Part shown: positions 54,386-64,000 of the stretch, piece by piece
How the letters are laid out: the number at the start of each line of letters is the position of its first letter
Position numbering within the stretch: the first letter of the stretch is position 1
Program-made: the position numbers and the translations under genes
Assembly: GCA_946404865.1 (NCBI GenBank)
Contig: CAMJFC010000006.1
Location: 1 to 64,000, forward strand
Reading direction: 5' to 3'
From: an uncultured Prevotellaceae bacterium
GTDB lineage: Bacteria > Bacteroidota > Bacteroidia > Bacteroidales > Bacteroidaceae
DNA length: 64,000 nt
Notes under the pieces: model-generated
What the model saw: only the letters and a program-made list of their open reading frames with translations
What the model was told of the DNA's origin: nothing
Databases searched by the model: none

Positions 54386-55462
54386 CTATTGGATGTCCTT
54401 TAAGAACAGCGTGTTCGGAGCCACATAGAGCTTTTTGAAATCGGCAGCGCAAGGCAGTTCGGGCGACGGTCCGAAATACTCCTCCTTATAATTTCTCCAC
54501 ATCAGGAAGTAACAGATGGGATAACGGTCCATGACCGGTTGAAGCACTCTTGTCCACCACGTGCTGTCGGGCATATTCTTAAGTCCGCACTCCGTGAGTG
54601 CGATAAGTTTGCCGTTTTTCTTGGCAAAGTCGGTGAGGAAGTCGAGGTCGGCTGTCACCTGTTTGACAAAATCCTCTTCCGTGCCCCATTGGTAGGCATC
54701 CTCGCCGATGAGCGTCACGCGGTCGTTACCTGGATAGCGTTTGAGGAACCGTTCCTCCGTCCAATTGCCGTCGAGGTTCGGCGAATAGCTCCACAACAGA
54801 TTGTCGAGTCCCTCACCTTTGAGATAGTCCTGGAGCATCGTCCACAGTCCCAGGAACTCCTCGTCGGTGCAGAGTTTCTGTCCCCACCAGAACCACGAGC
54901 CATTGTTCTCATGCCATGGCCGGAAGATGACAGGCACCGGAGTTCCGTCATCGGTCTTGAGCGTCTTCAGGAAGTCGCCCACACGAACCATCCATTGTTT
55001 GAATTTCTCGTGCTGGCTGCCCCCGGGAAGAATGTTTTTCACCACGGTCGTATCTTTCACATCCCATGCGTTGCCCCCGGTGAGCGGGTTTCTCGGATGC
55101 CAGCTGATGGTGACGATGCCACCATTGAGATAGTGTTTGACCACCTCATCGTGTATACGGGTGAACGGCACGCTGTCGAGGTTTTTGGCATCGCCCATCT
55201 CAATTCCCCCGAGGTCGAATCCCATAACAGCGGGATAGTCGCCCACAGTAGCAAAGATGTCGCATTTATCGGCATCCCATTCCCATGTCACACCATACAT
55301 GGTGGCATCCTCGTGTCCACACATGTAACCTTTCTTCTGCAAAGAGTCAAGCCGAACCTGTAATTGTTCGGCCACAGTGACCGTTTTCTCCTGTTTCGGT
55401 GCAGAGCAAGCCGCAAATGCACAAGCAGCCAATACCATGCTATACAACAATTTCTTTTTCAT
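54386..55462 (-). CDS. GH26 endo-beta-1,4-mannanase, lipoprotein
   Basis: A 358-aa GH26 enzyme. Lipobox FAAC places Cys at residue 19, so it is membrane-anchored. The acid/base Glu lies in FRPWHENNGSWFWWG near 186-200 and the nucleophile Glu in ALTECGL near 295. Its similarity to the adjacent secreted GH26 suggests duplication followed by different localisation. It acts on mannan or its fragments. Confidence 0.92.
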   Translation of the reverse strand: MKKKLLYSMVLAACAFAACSAPKQEKTVTVAEQLQVRLDSLQKKGYMCGHEDATMYGVTWEWDADKCDIFATVGDYPAVMGFDLGGIEMGDAKNLDSVPFTRIHDEVVKHYLNGGIVTISWHPRNPLTGGNAWDVKDTTVVKNILPGGSQHEKFKQWMVRVGDFLKTLKTDDGTPVPVIFRPWHENNGSWFWWGQKLCTDEEFLGLWTMLQDYLKGEGLDNLLWSYSPNLDGNWTEERFLKRYPGNDRVTLIGEDAYQWGTEEDFVKQVTADLDFLTDFAKKNGKLIALTECGLKNMPDSTWWTRVLQPVMDRYPICYFLMWRNYKEEYFGPSPELPCAADFKKLYVAPNTLFLKDIQ

Positions 55463-55475
55463 TCTTTCAAGTGGT

Positions 55476-56756
55476 TTATCTGAGTTTCATTTGTTGCAGG
55501 AGCCAATTCTCCCATTCATCCCATTGCTCCTGGTACCAGAAGTGGGCCGTCATCTGATAGATGCTGAGCGTCTTGGGCGCCGTGACCACGTTGTAGGTGG
55601 CATAGGCAGCCGTCGGTGGCACCACATCATCATTGTATCCGAAGGAGAACCATCCCGGGCAGGTGATGCGCCGTGCGAAGTTGACCCCGTCGTAATAGCG
55701 GGCACCCTCCACTTTTTTCATGTCCGGGTTTTTCACCCCATAGAAGTAATGCGGCCATCCGCAGGCCACGCCTTTGAGTGCCGACTCATAATCACACATG
55801 GCATCATGCACCGGCGCGAAGAACGTGACACGCTTGTCGAGCGCAGCCACAGCGAGCGAGAGGAACCCGCCCTGTGAAGAGCCGGTGACACCCAGTTCGC
55901 GTCCGTTCCATTCGGGAAGAGAAGCAATAAAATCGACAGCACGTACAGCCCCTGTCACCACCCGCCTGTAATAGTTTTTCTCAGGTTGGTCGAGATTGGA
56001 CTCCCAATAACCGTTGAGCGCCCCTTGGTTGAGGTTATCGTAAACACTCTGTTTCATGGTGACCGGAATGCCATGCACCCCTATCTCGAGCGTGATAGCA
56101 CCCTGAGAAGCCGTCCAGATGTCGCCACCGTATGGGCGGACGCCAGCACCAGGAACGCGCAACAAAGCAGGATATTTTCCTTCTTTCACCGGTACGCAGA
56201 GAATCGCATAAATGCGACTTCCCGGCCGGTTGTTGACGAAACTCACCTCATAGACATTCACATCCTTGGTGCATCGTTCGGGAAGGAGTTCCCGATGTGG
56301 GTCGAGGTCGTTGGCACGCGCCTCATCGAGCGCATTTTTCCAGAACTGGTCGAAGTCAGCAGGGCACTGTGTAGCCGGCAGCAGTTTCTCGGGAGAGAAG
56401 GCAGCCGTGCATGCGCCAACATAGTCCTTGCCCCCGACATGAGCCACCACACGAAGGCGGTAGAAACCCGGAGTCTTCATCGCTCCCGACCATTTCATCG
56501 TTCCGTCTTTGAGAGTGACCCCTTGTTTTTTAACATCGGGGTACATCTCAGGGCCAGCCTCAAAGTCAATGACAGCATTGTCGATGAGCGTGCCCGAGCG
56601 GAACACATTGACCACGAAATTGGCTTTTTCGCCCACCTTGTAGTTCCAGTCTTGATGGTCGGGTGTGACGGTGACCGTAATATTGTTGCCTCTGATTTGC
56701 GCCATCATGGGCAATGCGAGCAACAAGGATAGAAGGATGATATTAAGACGTTTCAC
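55476..56756 (-). CDS. CE7-type acetyl esterase (acetyl-xylan esterase family, AXE1)
   Basis: A 426-aa secreted alpha/beta-hydrolase. Signal peptide 1-19 (LPMMAQ). An N-terminal beta-rich domain is followed from about 120 by the AXE1 domain with nucleophile Ser in GVTGSSQGGF near 293-302; the Asp of the triad is probably near FFAPVHDAMCD or the later FGYNDDVVPP, and the His near the end (MTAHFWYQ). It probably removes acetyl groups from mannan or its oligosaccharides. Start is GTG: no ATG is in frame before a stop upstream. The last gene before it is a GH26 lipoprotein. Confidence 0.88.
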   Translation of the reverse strand: MKRLNIILLSLLLALPMMAQIRGNNITVTVTPDHQDWNYKVGEKANFVVNVFRSGTLIDNAVIDFEAGPEMYPDVKKQGVTLKDGTMKWSGAMKTPGFYRLRVVAHVGGKDYVGACTAAFSPEKLLPATQCPADFDQFWKNALDEARANDLDPHRELLPERCTKDVNVYEVSFVNNRPGSRIYAILCVPVKEGKYPALLRVPGAGVRPYGGDIWTASQGAITLEIGVHGIPVTMKQSVYDNLNQGALNGYWESNLDQPEKNYYRRVVTGAVRAVDFIASLPEWNGRELGVTGSSQGGFLSLAVAALDKRVTFFAPVHDAMCDYESALKGVACGWPHYFYGVKNPDMKKVEGARYYDGVNFARRITCPGWFSFGYNDDVVPPTAAYATYNVVTAPKTLSIYQMTAHFWYQEQWDEWENWLLQQMKLR

Positions 56757-56794
56757 TGGTTTGAGATTTGAATGCTAATTATATTTGAATTACA

Positions 56795-56855
56795 GACCCC
56801 ACCCCTGCCCCTCCCCTTGAAGGGAGGGGAGCGGGCTGACGCCGTAGCGACAGAA
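56795..56855. repeat. G/C-rich hairpin-forming intergenic repeat
   Basis: CCCCTCCCCTT (56808-56818) and AAGGGAGGGG form a nearly perfect stem with a short loop, flanked by ACCCC and GGGGTT. It lies between the GH26 and CE7 genes within the operon. No T tract follows on the minus strand, so it is not a normal terminator; it may tune mRNA stability. It resembles a dispersed element. Confidence 0.5.
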
Positions 56856-56867
56856 GGGGTTATTTCA

Positions 56868-58352
56868 TTACTTAAAGCTTGGCACTTGGTCGCGTGTGAC
56901 AGCGATGGGCGAGGTCATCCATTCTTTCAAGAATTCCTCGGTGTTGTATGCACTGTTGATGTAGGGAGTACCATTAGCATCCTGTCCATACCACGGCATA
57001 GCCCAGCTCCAGAACGCACCTTCGGAGAGCATGTTCTTCCATCCGGGCAACGCGTCACCCTCACTGAAGGCGATGATTTTCTTACCGCCCGTGATATTAC
57101 GCAGTGCATCGAACTGGTCGCCAAGTGAAGCGTGATACTCATTCGTCTTATCTCCATGATAGTAGTCGCGCGCGATGATATCTACATACTCATCGCCAGG
57201 ATACCAATCGCTGTCATCACCTGCATCCGGGTCATTGGGGTCAATACCCTCTGATGTCCACACCCAAAGCACGTTGTTGACACCTTTCTCCTTGAAGCGG
57301 TCGAACATCATCTGCCACAGTTTCTTAAACTGTACCGGGCCACTTGCCCCCCACCAGAACCAAGCCGTTCCAGAGCCTCCGTATTTGCCGTAGTTTCCAC
57401 GGGCCTCGTGGAGGGGACGCCACAGCACAGGAATACCTTTCTCCTGCAGCTGCAACAGATAGCCCGCAATGATGTCGATGTCGCGCAGAGCATGGGTATA
57501 TTCCCATCTGTTGGAACGTGTAGCGTTTCTTGCGGTAAAGTCCGTCTGGTCAGGTCTGATGACATAACTGTTGTAATTATTCTCTTGAGCCTGTGATGGC
57601 GGTACATTCCAATGCCACATACACGACACGATGCCGCCTTCGTTAGCCCAATCCTCCACCACCTTCGTATTGGTATAATCAATCCAATTTGAAGGATTCA
57701 GCGGTTTACTGAAATAGAAGTGAATGAAGTCGAAGGTGTTGATGGCCGGGTATTTTCCTGTGATTTGATACATGGCCTCTGCATTCTCCGTATTCCAGTT
57801 TACGTTGGCAATAGCAGCAGTGAGCATCTTCTTACCGAAGTTCTCCTTGAGGTAGTTGTAGAGCGCCACCGTTTCGGAAGTAGCATTGGGATTGACAGGG
57901 GCCTCAGCGATATTGAAGAGCGTCGGGTCAAACGCATTGACAATCATCGTTGAGAACGAGAATTTATAATCGCTGGCGAAGTCGTATAACTCATCGCGCA
58001 CCGAAGGTTTATGCACTTGGACGGTATAGGTGGTATTTCCCTTCAGTTCATAAGGAATAATCAGCTGATTACCCTCGGCCCTCACCTCCACATCTTCATC
58101 GAGGAAGACACCGTTGACGCTGATTGTAGTGTGAGGCGGAATGAAGATATTTTTGTCGTATGTGACAACAATCTGTTTGAGTGTATCGACATCCACGGCA
58201 TCAGCCTCCGGGAAAGTGGACACCACTTGTGGTGCCACGCCGGTAAACCGTGTGGGGTCATATCCTGCTGCTTCGCCCTTATCATCGTCGCCACAAGCGG
58301 TGAAGAGCGTCATGGCGAGAGCGGAAAGGAAGAAATATTTGATCTTTTTCAT
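56868..58352 (-). CDS. Surface GH26 endo-beta-1,4-mannanase with N-terminal Ig-like domain
   Basis: A 494-aa lipoprotein. The lipobox FTAC followed by GDDD is a surface-exposure-type signal. An SbsA-like Ig domain lies at about 38-140. The GH26 barrel has the acid/base in WRPLHEARGNYG near 312 and WFWWG after a short insertion (KYGGSGTA); the nucleophile Glu is in IIAFSEGD near 440. It is likely the outer enzyme that first cuts mannan at the cell surface beside the glycan-binding lipoprotein gene just upstream. I start at 58352 (MKKIKYFFL); the frame extends 17 codons further. Confidence 0.92.
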   Translation of the reverse strand: MKKIKYFFLSALAMTLFTACGDDDKGEAAGYDPTRFTGVAPQVVSTFPEADAVDVDTLKQIVVTYDKNIFIPPHTTISVNGVFLDEDVEVRAEGNQLIIPYELKGNTTYTVQVHKPSVRDELYDFASDYKFSFSTMIVNAFDPTLFNIAEAPVNPNATSETVALYNYLKENFGKKMLTAAIANVNWNTENAEAMYQITGKYPAINTFDFIHFYFSKPLNPSNWIDYTNTKVVEDWANEGGIVSCMWHWNVPPSQAQENNYNSYVIRPDQTDFTARNATRSNRWEYTHALRDIDIIAGYLLQLQEKGIPVLWRPLHEARGNYGKYGGSGTAWFWWGASGPVQFKKLWQMMFDRFKEKGVNNVLWVWTSEGIDPNDPDAGDDSDWYPGDEYVDIIARDYYHGDKTNEYHASLGDQFDALRNITGGKKIIAFSEGDALPGWKNMLSEGAFWSWAMPWYGQDANGTPYINSAYNTEEFLKEWMTSPIAVTRDQVPSFK

Positions 58353-58366
58353 GATGCAATGATATT

Positions 58367-59626
58367 TTAATATTGTTTCGGTTCGATTCTGAATTGTCCC
58401 CATGCGTGGTCAACCGTCCAGGGCGATTCACCATCGACGGGATTCGGCTGTAGCACAAACTCGAGGCTCACCCATGCTTCTTCAAGTGGCAGCTGGTGGT
58501 TTTCATCAAACATAGAATTGAGCGGCATCGCAACGGTCATCCAATGGCCATAGGTATTGGTAATGCCAAATTCGGAGATGGGGTCGTACTGGCGTCTTGG
58601 GTCACCTCCATTCAAAGTGAGGCAATAACCGCCGTTTTGAGCACCATTGAGTCCGTTGTCGCCATATGAGTAATAGGGGTTGTTGGAATTGGTCCACACT
58701 TCGAATTTCATCACATAATTCTCAGGATGTTCAGCAGCGTCTTTCCAGCGCCAGTTGCACCCGAATCCCGTAGAATTCCAGTCCCAAGCGGCAAAGGTGC
58801 CCGTCACTCTCAAGAATCCGAAGCCGAGATATTCCGGTCCGCCGTTTCCGCCGGTGGTTACGAGTGATTTACCCCAATCGTTCCACCATCCCAAGTCGCC
58901 GCTGAAATCGCCGAACATGAGTTGGTCGGTCATCCGATACGGAATGGTTTTGGAGAAATTCTCCCCCTTTTCAACCCACGAGAAAGTGATGAGCGAGTTG
59001 TCGGGGCAATCCTCGGGAATGATGATACCCGTATAGCTCTCCGTACAAGAGTCCGTCTTGATCACCTCTCTATATCCCGCCGCCTCGTTGGTAATGGTGA
59101 TAGAAGCCGTGGAAGCGTCAGTGGTGTCGTTAAACTCGTAGAGGTCGAAGAAATCGCCTTTGACCCTCACCTCATTGCCTTGAAGCACGAACTCATTTTC
59201 CAAGCCTTCCAATTCCAGATGAGGAATCGTGACATTGAAATCGACGACAGCTTTACCCTGTTCCGTCTCATATTCCAATTTTCCTGTTTCCATCTCCGGC
59301 ACCACCCTTGGGATGCGAATCCATGAAGAGTTGCTCTCAGCATAGATTTGTCTGACATCGACGTCGATACCATTGATCACCACTCTCTTCGGATGGCTGA
59401 GGTTCTGTCCTTGCACCCTGATGAACTGCTTCAACACCGCCACATTGATGGGTGTTGATTGGTCCGCATCGGGCATGGCATCATAAACGGCAGCGATAGC
59501 AGGTGCTCCATCGTTGTGGAAGAGGTCTTCCACACCATCCTGATATTTCACGACATCGCTACAAGCCGACATCAGCGCAATAGCGAGCACCGCGATTGAA
59601 CATATACTCAATATTTTTGTTTTCAT
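58367..59626 (-). CDS. Surface glycan-binding protein (SGBP-B type, TIG-like and C-terminal binding domain)
   Basis: A 419-aa lipoprotein. The lipobox MSAC has SDVVKYQ after it. Residues about 45-140 and 150-215 form two TIG/Ig-like beta-domains. The C-terminal part (about 230-419, WWNDWGKSLVTTGGNGG, GFLRVTGTFAAWDWNSTG) has many aromatic residues as in carbohydrate-binding SGBP domains of Bacteroides. It has no catalytic motif. It lies between SusD and the surface GH26 and would hold mannan at the surface. Confidence 0.85.
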   Translation of the reverse strand: MKTKILSICSIAVLAIALMSACSDVVKYQDGVEDLFHNDGAPAIAAVYDAMPDADQSTPINVAVLKQFIRVQGQNLSHPKRVVINGIDVDVRQIYAESNSSWIRIPRVVPEMETGKLEYETEQGKAVVDFNVTIPHLELEGLENEFVLQGNEVRVKGDFFDLYEFNDTTDASTASITITNEAAGYREVIKTDSCTESYTGIIIPEDCPDNSLITFSWVEKGENFSKTIPYRMTDQLMFGDFSGDLGWWNDWGKSLVTTGGNGGPEYLGFGFLRVTGTFAAWDWNSTGFGCNWRWKDAAEHPENYVMKFEVWTNSNNPYYSYGDNGLNGAQNGGYCLTLNGGDPRRQYDPISEFGITNTYGHWMTVAMPLNSMFDENHQLPLEEAWVSLEFVLQPNPVDGESPWTVDHAWGQFRIEPKQY

Positions 59627-59649
59627 AATCATATCGTTGAAAAGGTGAA

Positions 59650-61425
59650 TTAGTTCCATCCAGGATTATTTTCGGTGATATTGGGGTTAGCCACCATTTC
59701 CTTTTCAGGAATGGGATAAAGAAGATTCCTCTCCGTGCGGAGTTTGCTGTTGCCGGCGTCATCCTGGTGGTTTTCCTCCGGTGTGCCCTTATTAACCACG
59801 ATAGCATTCATCGCATCGAGATAGATACCCCATCTGATGAGGTCCCATCTGCGGTCGCCCTCACAAGCGAATTCTTTAGCACGCTCCTCGATGATGGCGC
59901 TTCTCAGTGCCGTTTTACCCGGAGAAGCACTCATAAGCGTAGCGTTACTTCTCTGTCTTACCTTATTCAGGTAATTGACGGCCTCGGCATCATTTCCGAG
60001 TTCATTCTCAGCCTCAGCATAAATGAGCATGACGTCTGCATAGCGGAGGAATGCCCACTGCGAGTCGGCATAATCGGTCGATTTGTTCAACACATCATCA
60101 TACTTGGTGGTGAAAGCCAGGCACTCCGACGATTGGTTGTATTGGTATGACAAGCCTGTAGCCTTGTACTCCTCAGCCTGTTCCACCCATTCGCCCATCT
60201 GCGTGACGCCCTGCACTTTCTCCGACCAGCTCTGCGGATAGTAGAAGCAACCGTTGTATTCCTCTTGATAGTAGTATCTCCAGAAGTGCCGCACACCCTG
60301 CGTGATGCGATAGTCTTGGTCATCGAAGAGCGAGTACCAGTTGTTGGTGCATCCCACCCATCCACCAGACTGCAGGAAATTGGGGTTAGCGGTCGTGCTG
60401 TAGCCCGAGTAGAACGAGTGAATCTGAGTACGATACTTGGTGTCGCCATCAAGGCTTTGAATGGCCCACATAAACTCAGATGCATCTCTGTTTGAGCGTT
60501 TCCAAAGGTTGCTGTATTCAGATAGCTCGTAGGGTCCGTATTGTCCGTCGATGACTTTTTTCGCCCATTCAGCGGCTTTAGCATAGAGGTCTTGCGCATC
60601 CATATTCTCATAACCAGCAACCGCTTGTTTGTTGAACGTCTCGGCTGTAGGAGCGCGATAGATTTGCACGGATTCGCCTTGGTAGGTGACATTCTCATAA
60701 GGAGCGCCCGTGCGAACAGTAACCTGTGTGCCAGCGGGCATGGCAGCCGAAGCCATCGTGGCATACACCTTGGCCAGCAGTCCAGCGGCTGAACCTGCAG
60801 AGACGTGACCTGGTTGGTAATTGGCATTGTCCCTGTTATACATCAGTTGGGCAGCCTCGGTGAGCATCTGTATGATATGGTCGTAAATCTCGGCCACGGG
60901 CACCCTTCCTCCATACGCATCTTCGCCATTGGCCACATCAGTGGACATGTAGGGAATCGGACCGTAAGCCCTGACGAGGAGGAAATAACAGAATGCCTTT
61001 TGGAAGAGCAGTTCGCCGATGGCATTGTTCTTATACCCTTCATCGACGCTCGTCATCTGTCGGATATACCTCTCGGCCACATTCGCATCGTTAATCAGGT
61101 TATAAGGTCCGGCCCACATTTTTTGCAGCGACTCTTCACCTTGGAAGTTGCCGGCACCGAGTTTACCGAGCAGCCATGAGGGTCCAGAGATATAGTCGGC
61201 GTCGAGTTCGAGCACACGCGGGAACTCACCCCAGCAGAACATATCGTAGAGCCAGTTGCTGTAAACACCGTTAATCCATTCATCCACTGCCTCTTTGGAA
61301 TCACCGAGTTGGTCCGGCCCGATGAAGCTCTTTGGTTCCTCTTGCAACCAGTCATTGCAAGATGTGGCGGTCAATGCCCCGGCAGTGCAAATTAATGCTG
61401 TATAAATATATTTTTTCAGTTTCAT
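59650..61425 (-). CDS. SusD/RagB outer-membrane glycan-binding lipoprotein
   Basis: A 591-aa partner of the SusC-like receptor, closing it and binding oligosaccharide. The lipobox ATSC has Cys at residue 23, followed by NDWLQEEP, the usual SusD start. SusD TPR-like helices follow (KAFCYFLLVRAYGPIPYM near 144). The C-terminal EFACEGDRRWDLIRWG near 546 is the family hallmark. Start ATG 61425. It is 12 bases after SusC, so co-transcribed. Confidence 0.95.
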   Translation of the reverse strand: MKLKKYIYTALICTAGALTATSCNDWLQEEPKSFIGPDQLGDSKEAVDEWINGVYSNWLYDMFCWGEFPRVLELDADYISGPSWLLGKLGAGNFQGEESLQKMWAGPYNLINDANVAERYIRQMTSVDEGYKNNAIGELLFQKAFCYFLLVRAYGPIPYMSTDVANGEDAYGGRVPVAEIYDHIIQMLTEAAQLMYNRDNANYQPGHVSAGSAAGLLAKVYATMASAAMPAGTQVTVRTGAPYENVTYQGESVQIYRAPTAETFNKQAVAGYENMDAQDLYAKAAEWAKKVIDGQYGPYELSEYSNLWKRSNRDASEFMWAIQSLDGDTKYRTQIHSFYSGYSTTANPNFLQSGGWVGCTNNWYSLFDDQDYRITQGVRHFWRYYYQEEYNGCFYYPQSWSEKVQGVTQMGEWVEQAEEYKATGLSYQYNQSSECLAFTTKYDDVLNKSTDYADSQWAFLRYADVMLIYAEAENELGNDAEAVNYLNKVRQRSNATLMSASPGKTALRSAIIEERAKEFACEGDRRWDLIRWGIYLDAMNAIVVNKGTPEENHQDDAGNSKLRTERNLLYPIPEKEMVANPNITENNPGWN

Positions 61426-61437
61426 AGTTGAATCACA

Positions 61438-63999
61438 TTAGAAAGTTACACCGAGACTAAAAGTAAAGGTACGTGAAGCGGGATAGGAGTAAATATCTAC
61501 ACCTCTACGAGAAGAGTCGCTACTACCGAAAGCATTCACATCGGGATCGTACCAGCTGTAGTTGGTGATGGTAAACACATTGGTTGCAGCAAACGAGAAA
61601 CGCAGTGCGTCAATCCCTTTAAGCGGTCTGATCCAATTATAGGTCAGGCTGATGTTCTTCAGTTTGAGATAGCTGCCATTCTCCACATATCTGTCGCTGA
61701 GCAGGAACGTACGTTGGTTGCCATAAGACGGCATGGGCCATTTGGCGCTCTCGTAGTTTTCGGCCGTCCATCTGTGATCATAGGCATCGCGTGGGATGTT
61801 ACCGATATTACCCAGCGAGATGTCCATGAGGTTACCATTGAACATGTCGCCGCCTTGTGAGCCTTGGAACATGAAGCTGAGCGTCAGGTTCTTCCAAGTG
61901 ACATTGTTGGTGAAGCCATAAACGAAATCAGGGTTGGTGTCGCCGATGATGGTTCTGTCGTTCTCGGCGTCAATCCTGCCATCTCCGTTAAGGTCGCGGT
62001 ATCTGATTTCACCCACGATATTGGTACCACCGGCACCGAGTCCGGGGTGAGCCACGGTCTCAGCATCAGTATCATAGAATCCGTCTTCCACATATCCATA
62101 GATGGCACCGATGGGGCATCCGTTACGTTGGATGAAGACCTGGTCTGCACCATACCAGAGCGTATTGGCGAACTGGTCGCCTTGGAGTCCACCGATTTCA
62201 TTCTTGTTGAACGAGATGTTGGCATTGAAATCCCAGTGCCAGTCGCTGGTGTCAATCACCTTATAATCCAATGTCATCTCCAATCCCTCGTTATACACGT
62301 TGCCGCTGTTGGTGATTTTATTGGAGAAACCCGTGTGCATCGGGATGATGACGTTTTGCAGCAGGTCACGAGTCTTCTTATGGTAATAATCAATGGTGAA
62401 GGTGAGTCGGTTGTTGAAGAATCCGAAGTCGATACCGGCATTCCACTGTGCCGTTGTTTCCCATTTCAGGTCAGGATCAACGGGTCCTCTCCACGACTCT
62501 TGAGCCGCGCCACTGACGAGCGACCCGTTGAAGGGATAGTTGGCTGTGTCGAGATGTGGCAGTGTGCTGTATGCGCCAATGCCTTGGTTACCCGTCTCAC
62601 CATACGACACACGGAATTTCAAGTTGGAGAAGATGTTGAGGTCTTTGATGAACTTCTCCTCAGAAGCACGCCAGGCGAGCGCCCCTGAAAGGAACGTAGC
62701 CCATTTGTGCTTGTCAGTAAATTTAGAAGAGCCGTCGGAACGCACACTGACCGTAGCCAGGTATTTCTCCTGCAAGGTGTAATTGACACGTCCGAGGAAA
62801 GACACCAGTCTCTGCTCGCCGATATCACTTCTTGGTTCATCGACAGAGAGCGCCCTGCCCACACTGAAGTCCTTGGTCAGGTCATCGGGGAAATTGGAGT
62901 ATCCCTGTGAGAAGTTGTCCCACTTACCCGTCTCAAAGGTGAAAGCACCCATGACATTCAGTTTGTGAATATCACGGAAGGTCTTGTCGAACGTGACAAT
63001 TGACTCAGCGGTGAGGCTTTTCCATATATTAGAAGCCTTGCTGGCCTTACCGTTGGTCGGCGACTTACCTTCCTGGGTGTGACGGTCGTAATAACTGCCA
63101 CGGTGTGAGTCATTGTAAGAAAGACCGAGGTTCTGTCTGAACTTCAGGAACGAGAAGGGTTTCACCTCGAAGAACGAACTGCTGAACCAGTTGATGGCGT
63201 CGAGTTGGTCTTTGGTGTTTTTCACATAAGCTGCGGGGTTGGCAGCGAGCCAGTTGAGGTCATCAGCCTGTGTGGTATCCATATTGGGCCCATAGGTGGG
63301 CGGGAAGATGAGTGCCGAGCGGACGACACCCGTATTATAATTGAGTGTGTTGGCGAATTTTGTAGTAGAGTTGGTGAAACTGGTGTTGGTACCGATTTCC
63401 AGCCAGTCATACACCTTACGTGCGATATTCACACGGAGAGAGTAGCGCTCATAACCAGAGTTTTTGATGATACCATCCTGGTTGGCATAGTTTCCGGAGA
63501 ACGAATAATAGCCCTTGTCGCTACCACCGCTGACGCTGAGGTTATAGTCCTGCGTCCAAGCCGTTTGGAAGATTTCATCCTGCCAGTCGGCGATATCGAT
63601 GAGTGTAGAGTTGCCATACTCATCGTAGAACCACTGGGAATGAGCGTAATCCTCCGGTGCCCCCGTATATTTACCCGTGGTATAATCGATGTGGCCGTTG
63701 AGATACTGATAGCCCCACTTACCGGGATACGCCGGGTTGGTGTTCTTCGAGTTCTGATAGATGGCATCATTTTCGATTTGCTCATTCTGGTATCTCGCAT
63801 AGGTGACGGGGTCGAGCATATCGATTTTCTTTGAGATGTGCTGCACACCCCACGAGCCGTTGAACTCAACAACGGGTTTTCCTGTCCTACCCTTCTTGGT
63901 TGTGATGATGACCACACCGTTAGCGCCACGAGAGCCGTAGATAGCCGTGGCTGAAGCATCTTTCAGAATTTCGATGTTCTCGATGTCATGCGGGTTAAT
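61438..63999 (-). CDS. SusC-like TonB-dependent receptor, C-terminal part (5' end beyond window)
   Basis: The large outer-membrane importer of the locus, here 853 residues, truncated at the window edge. The first visible part is the end of the plug with [20 protein letters not shown], the SusC plug hallmark. The rest is the beta-barrel, ending in a FSLGVTF-type terminal strand. The apparent GTG start at 63915 is internal; the frame runs open to the window edge. Partner SusD follows. The import of manno-oligosaccharides is inferred from the neighbouring enzymes. Confidence 0.95.
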   Translation of the reverse strand: MNPHDIENIEILKDASATAIYGSRGANGVVIITTKKGRTGKPVVEFNGSWGVQHISKKIDMLDPVTYARYQNEQIENDAIYQNSKNTNPAYPGKWGYQYLNGHIDYTTGKYTGAPEDYAHSQWFYDEYGNSTLIDIADWQDEIFQTAWTQDYNLSVSGGSDKGYYSFSGNYANQDGIIKNSGYERYSLRVNIARKVYDWLEIGTNTSFTNSTTKFANTLNYNTGVVRSALIFPPTYGPNMDTTQADDLNWLAANPAAYVKNTKDQLDAINWFSSSFFEVKPFSFLKFRQNLGLSYNDSHRGSYYDRHTQEGKSPTNGKASKASNIWKSLTAESIVTFDKTFRDIHKLNVMGAFTFETGKWDNFSQGYSNFPDDLTKDFSVGRALSVDEPRSDIGEQRLVSFLGRVNYTLQEKYLATVSVRSDGSSKFTDKHKWATFLSGALAWRASEEKFIKDLNIFSNLKFRVSYGETGNQGIGAYSTLPHLDTANYPFNGSLVSGAAQESWRGPVDPDLKWETTAQWNAGIDFGFFNNRLTFTIDYYHKKTRDLLQNVIIPMHTGFSNKITNSGNVYNEGLEMTLDYKVIDTSDWHWDFNANISFNKNEIGGLQGDQFANTLWYGADQVFIQRNGCPIGAIYGYVEDGFYDTDAETVAHPGLGAGGTNIVGEIRYRDLNGDGRIDAENDRTIIGDTNPDFVYGFTNNVTWKNLTLSFMFQGSQGGDMFNGNLMDISLGNIGNIPRDAYDHRWTAENYESAKWPMPSYGNQRTFLLSDRYVENGSYLKLKNISLTYNWIRPLKGIDALRFSFAATNVFTITNYSWYDPDVNAFGSSDSSRRGVDIYSYPASRTFTFSLGVTF

Positions 64000-64000
64000 G

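Noticed and set aside
53139..58352. One or more GH26 copies as pseudogenes
   Set aside because: Each has an intact frame, signal sequence and both catalytic Glu motifs.
63913..63915. Start codon of the SusC-like gene at 63915
   Set aside because: The codon is GTG inside the plug motif, and the frame is open to the window end. The true start is outside the window.

Overview
The window looks like a chromosomal segment of a Bacteroidales bacterium, most likely a Prevotella relative. The evidence is a SusC/SusD polysaccharide utilisation locus, lipoproteins with acidic residues after the lipid-modified cysteine, BspA-like leucine-rich surface proteins with short type-A-like C-terminal sorting ends, DUF4491/DUF4270/DUF2520 proteins, and promoters of the Bacteroidetes TTG-N19/20-TAnnTTTG type instead of -35/-10 boxes. 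The species assignment is inference.

Layout. 1-8.5 kb is housekeeping: a class A penicillin-binding protein, pyrB-pyrI-glyA, a phosphohexomutase, a DUF4491 membrane protein and rlmH. 8.5-26.2 kb is an accessory surface block: a minus-strand pair of giant secreted proteins (2190 and 2749 aa) and a divergent transmembrane propeller-LytTR regulator. The pair carries a dockerin and cohesin-like modules. The intergenic region holds phased direct repeats and an inverted repeat that could be operators. 26.4-48.4 kb is mostly housekeeping and envelope genes: the DUF2520-kdsC-maf cluster, a nitroreductase, a GNAT-like protein, a TonB-dependent receptor, the methylmalonyl-CoA epimerase/carboxylase/biotin-carrier operon with a tiny OadG-like ORF, panC-panD, a glycogen-synthase-like half protein with a DUF4270 lipoprotein, xpt, a LysM glucosaminidase, a short folK-like gene, an M64 peptidase with a TPR partner, a beta-helix lipoprotein with cdd, an AEC transporter, an AlbA_2 protein and a GYF_2 membrane protein. 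Two tRNAs (Ser-GCT, Glu-CTC) follow at 48.65-48.83 kb.

48.9-64 kb is a minus-strand beta-mannan utilisation locus cut by the window end. Read from the right it runs SusC, SusD, glycan-binding lipoprotein, GH26, CE7 acetyl esterase, GH26 lipoprotein, GH26, GH130 phosphorylase, MFS transporter, AGE epimerase. The inferred flow is: surface capture and cutting of (acetylated) mannan, TonB-dependent import through SusCD, deacetylation and cutting in the periplasm to mannobiose, import by the MFS carrier, epimerisation to mannosyl-glucose, then phosphorolysis to mannose 1-phosphate and glucose.

The least ordinary signals are the dockerin/cohesin-like operon with its candidate operators, a covarying palindromic repeat inside the DUF2520 coding sequence whose core recurs in a small overlapping ORF, a duplicated 33-bp unit that contains a complete promoter, a possible small RNA at 26.3 kb, and a transporter with an extra ~110-residue loop.
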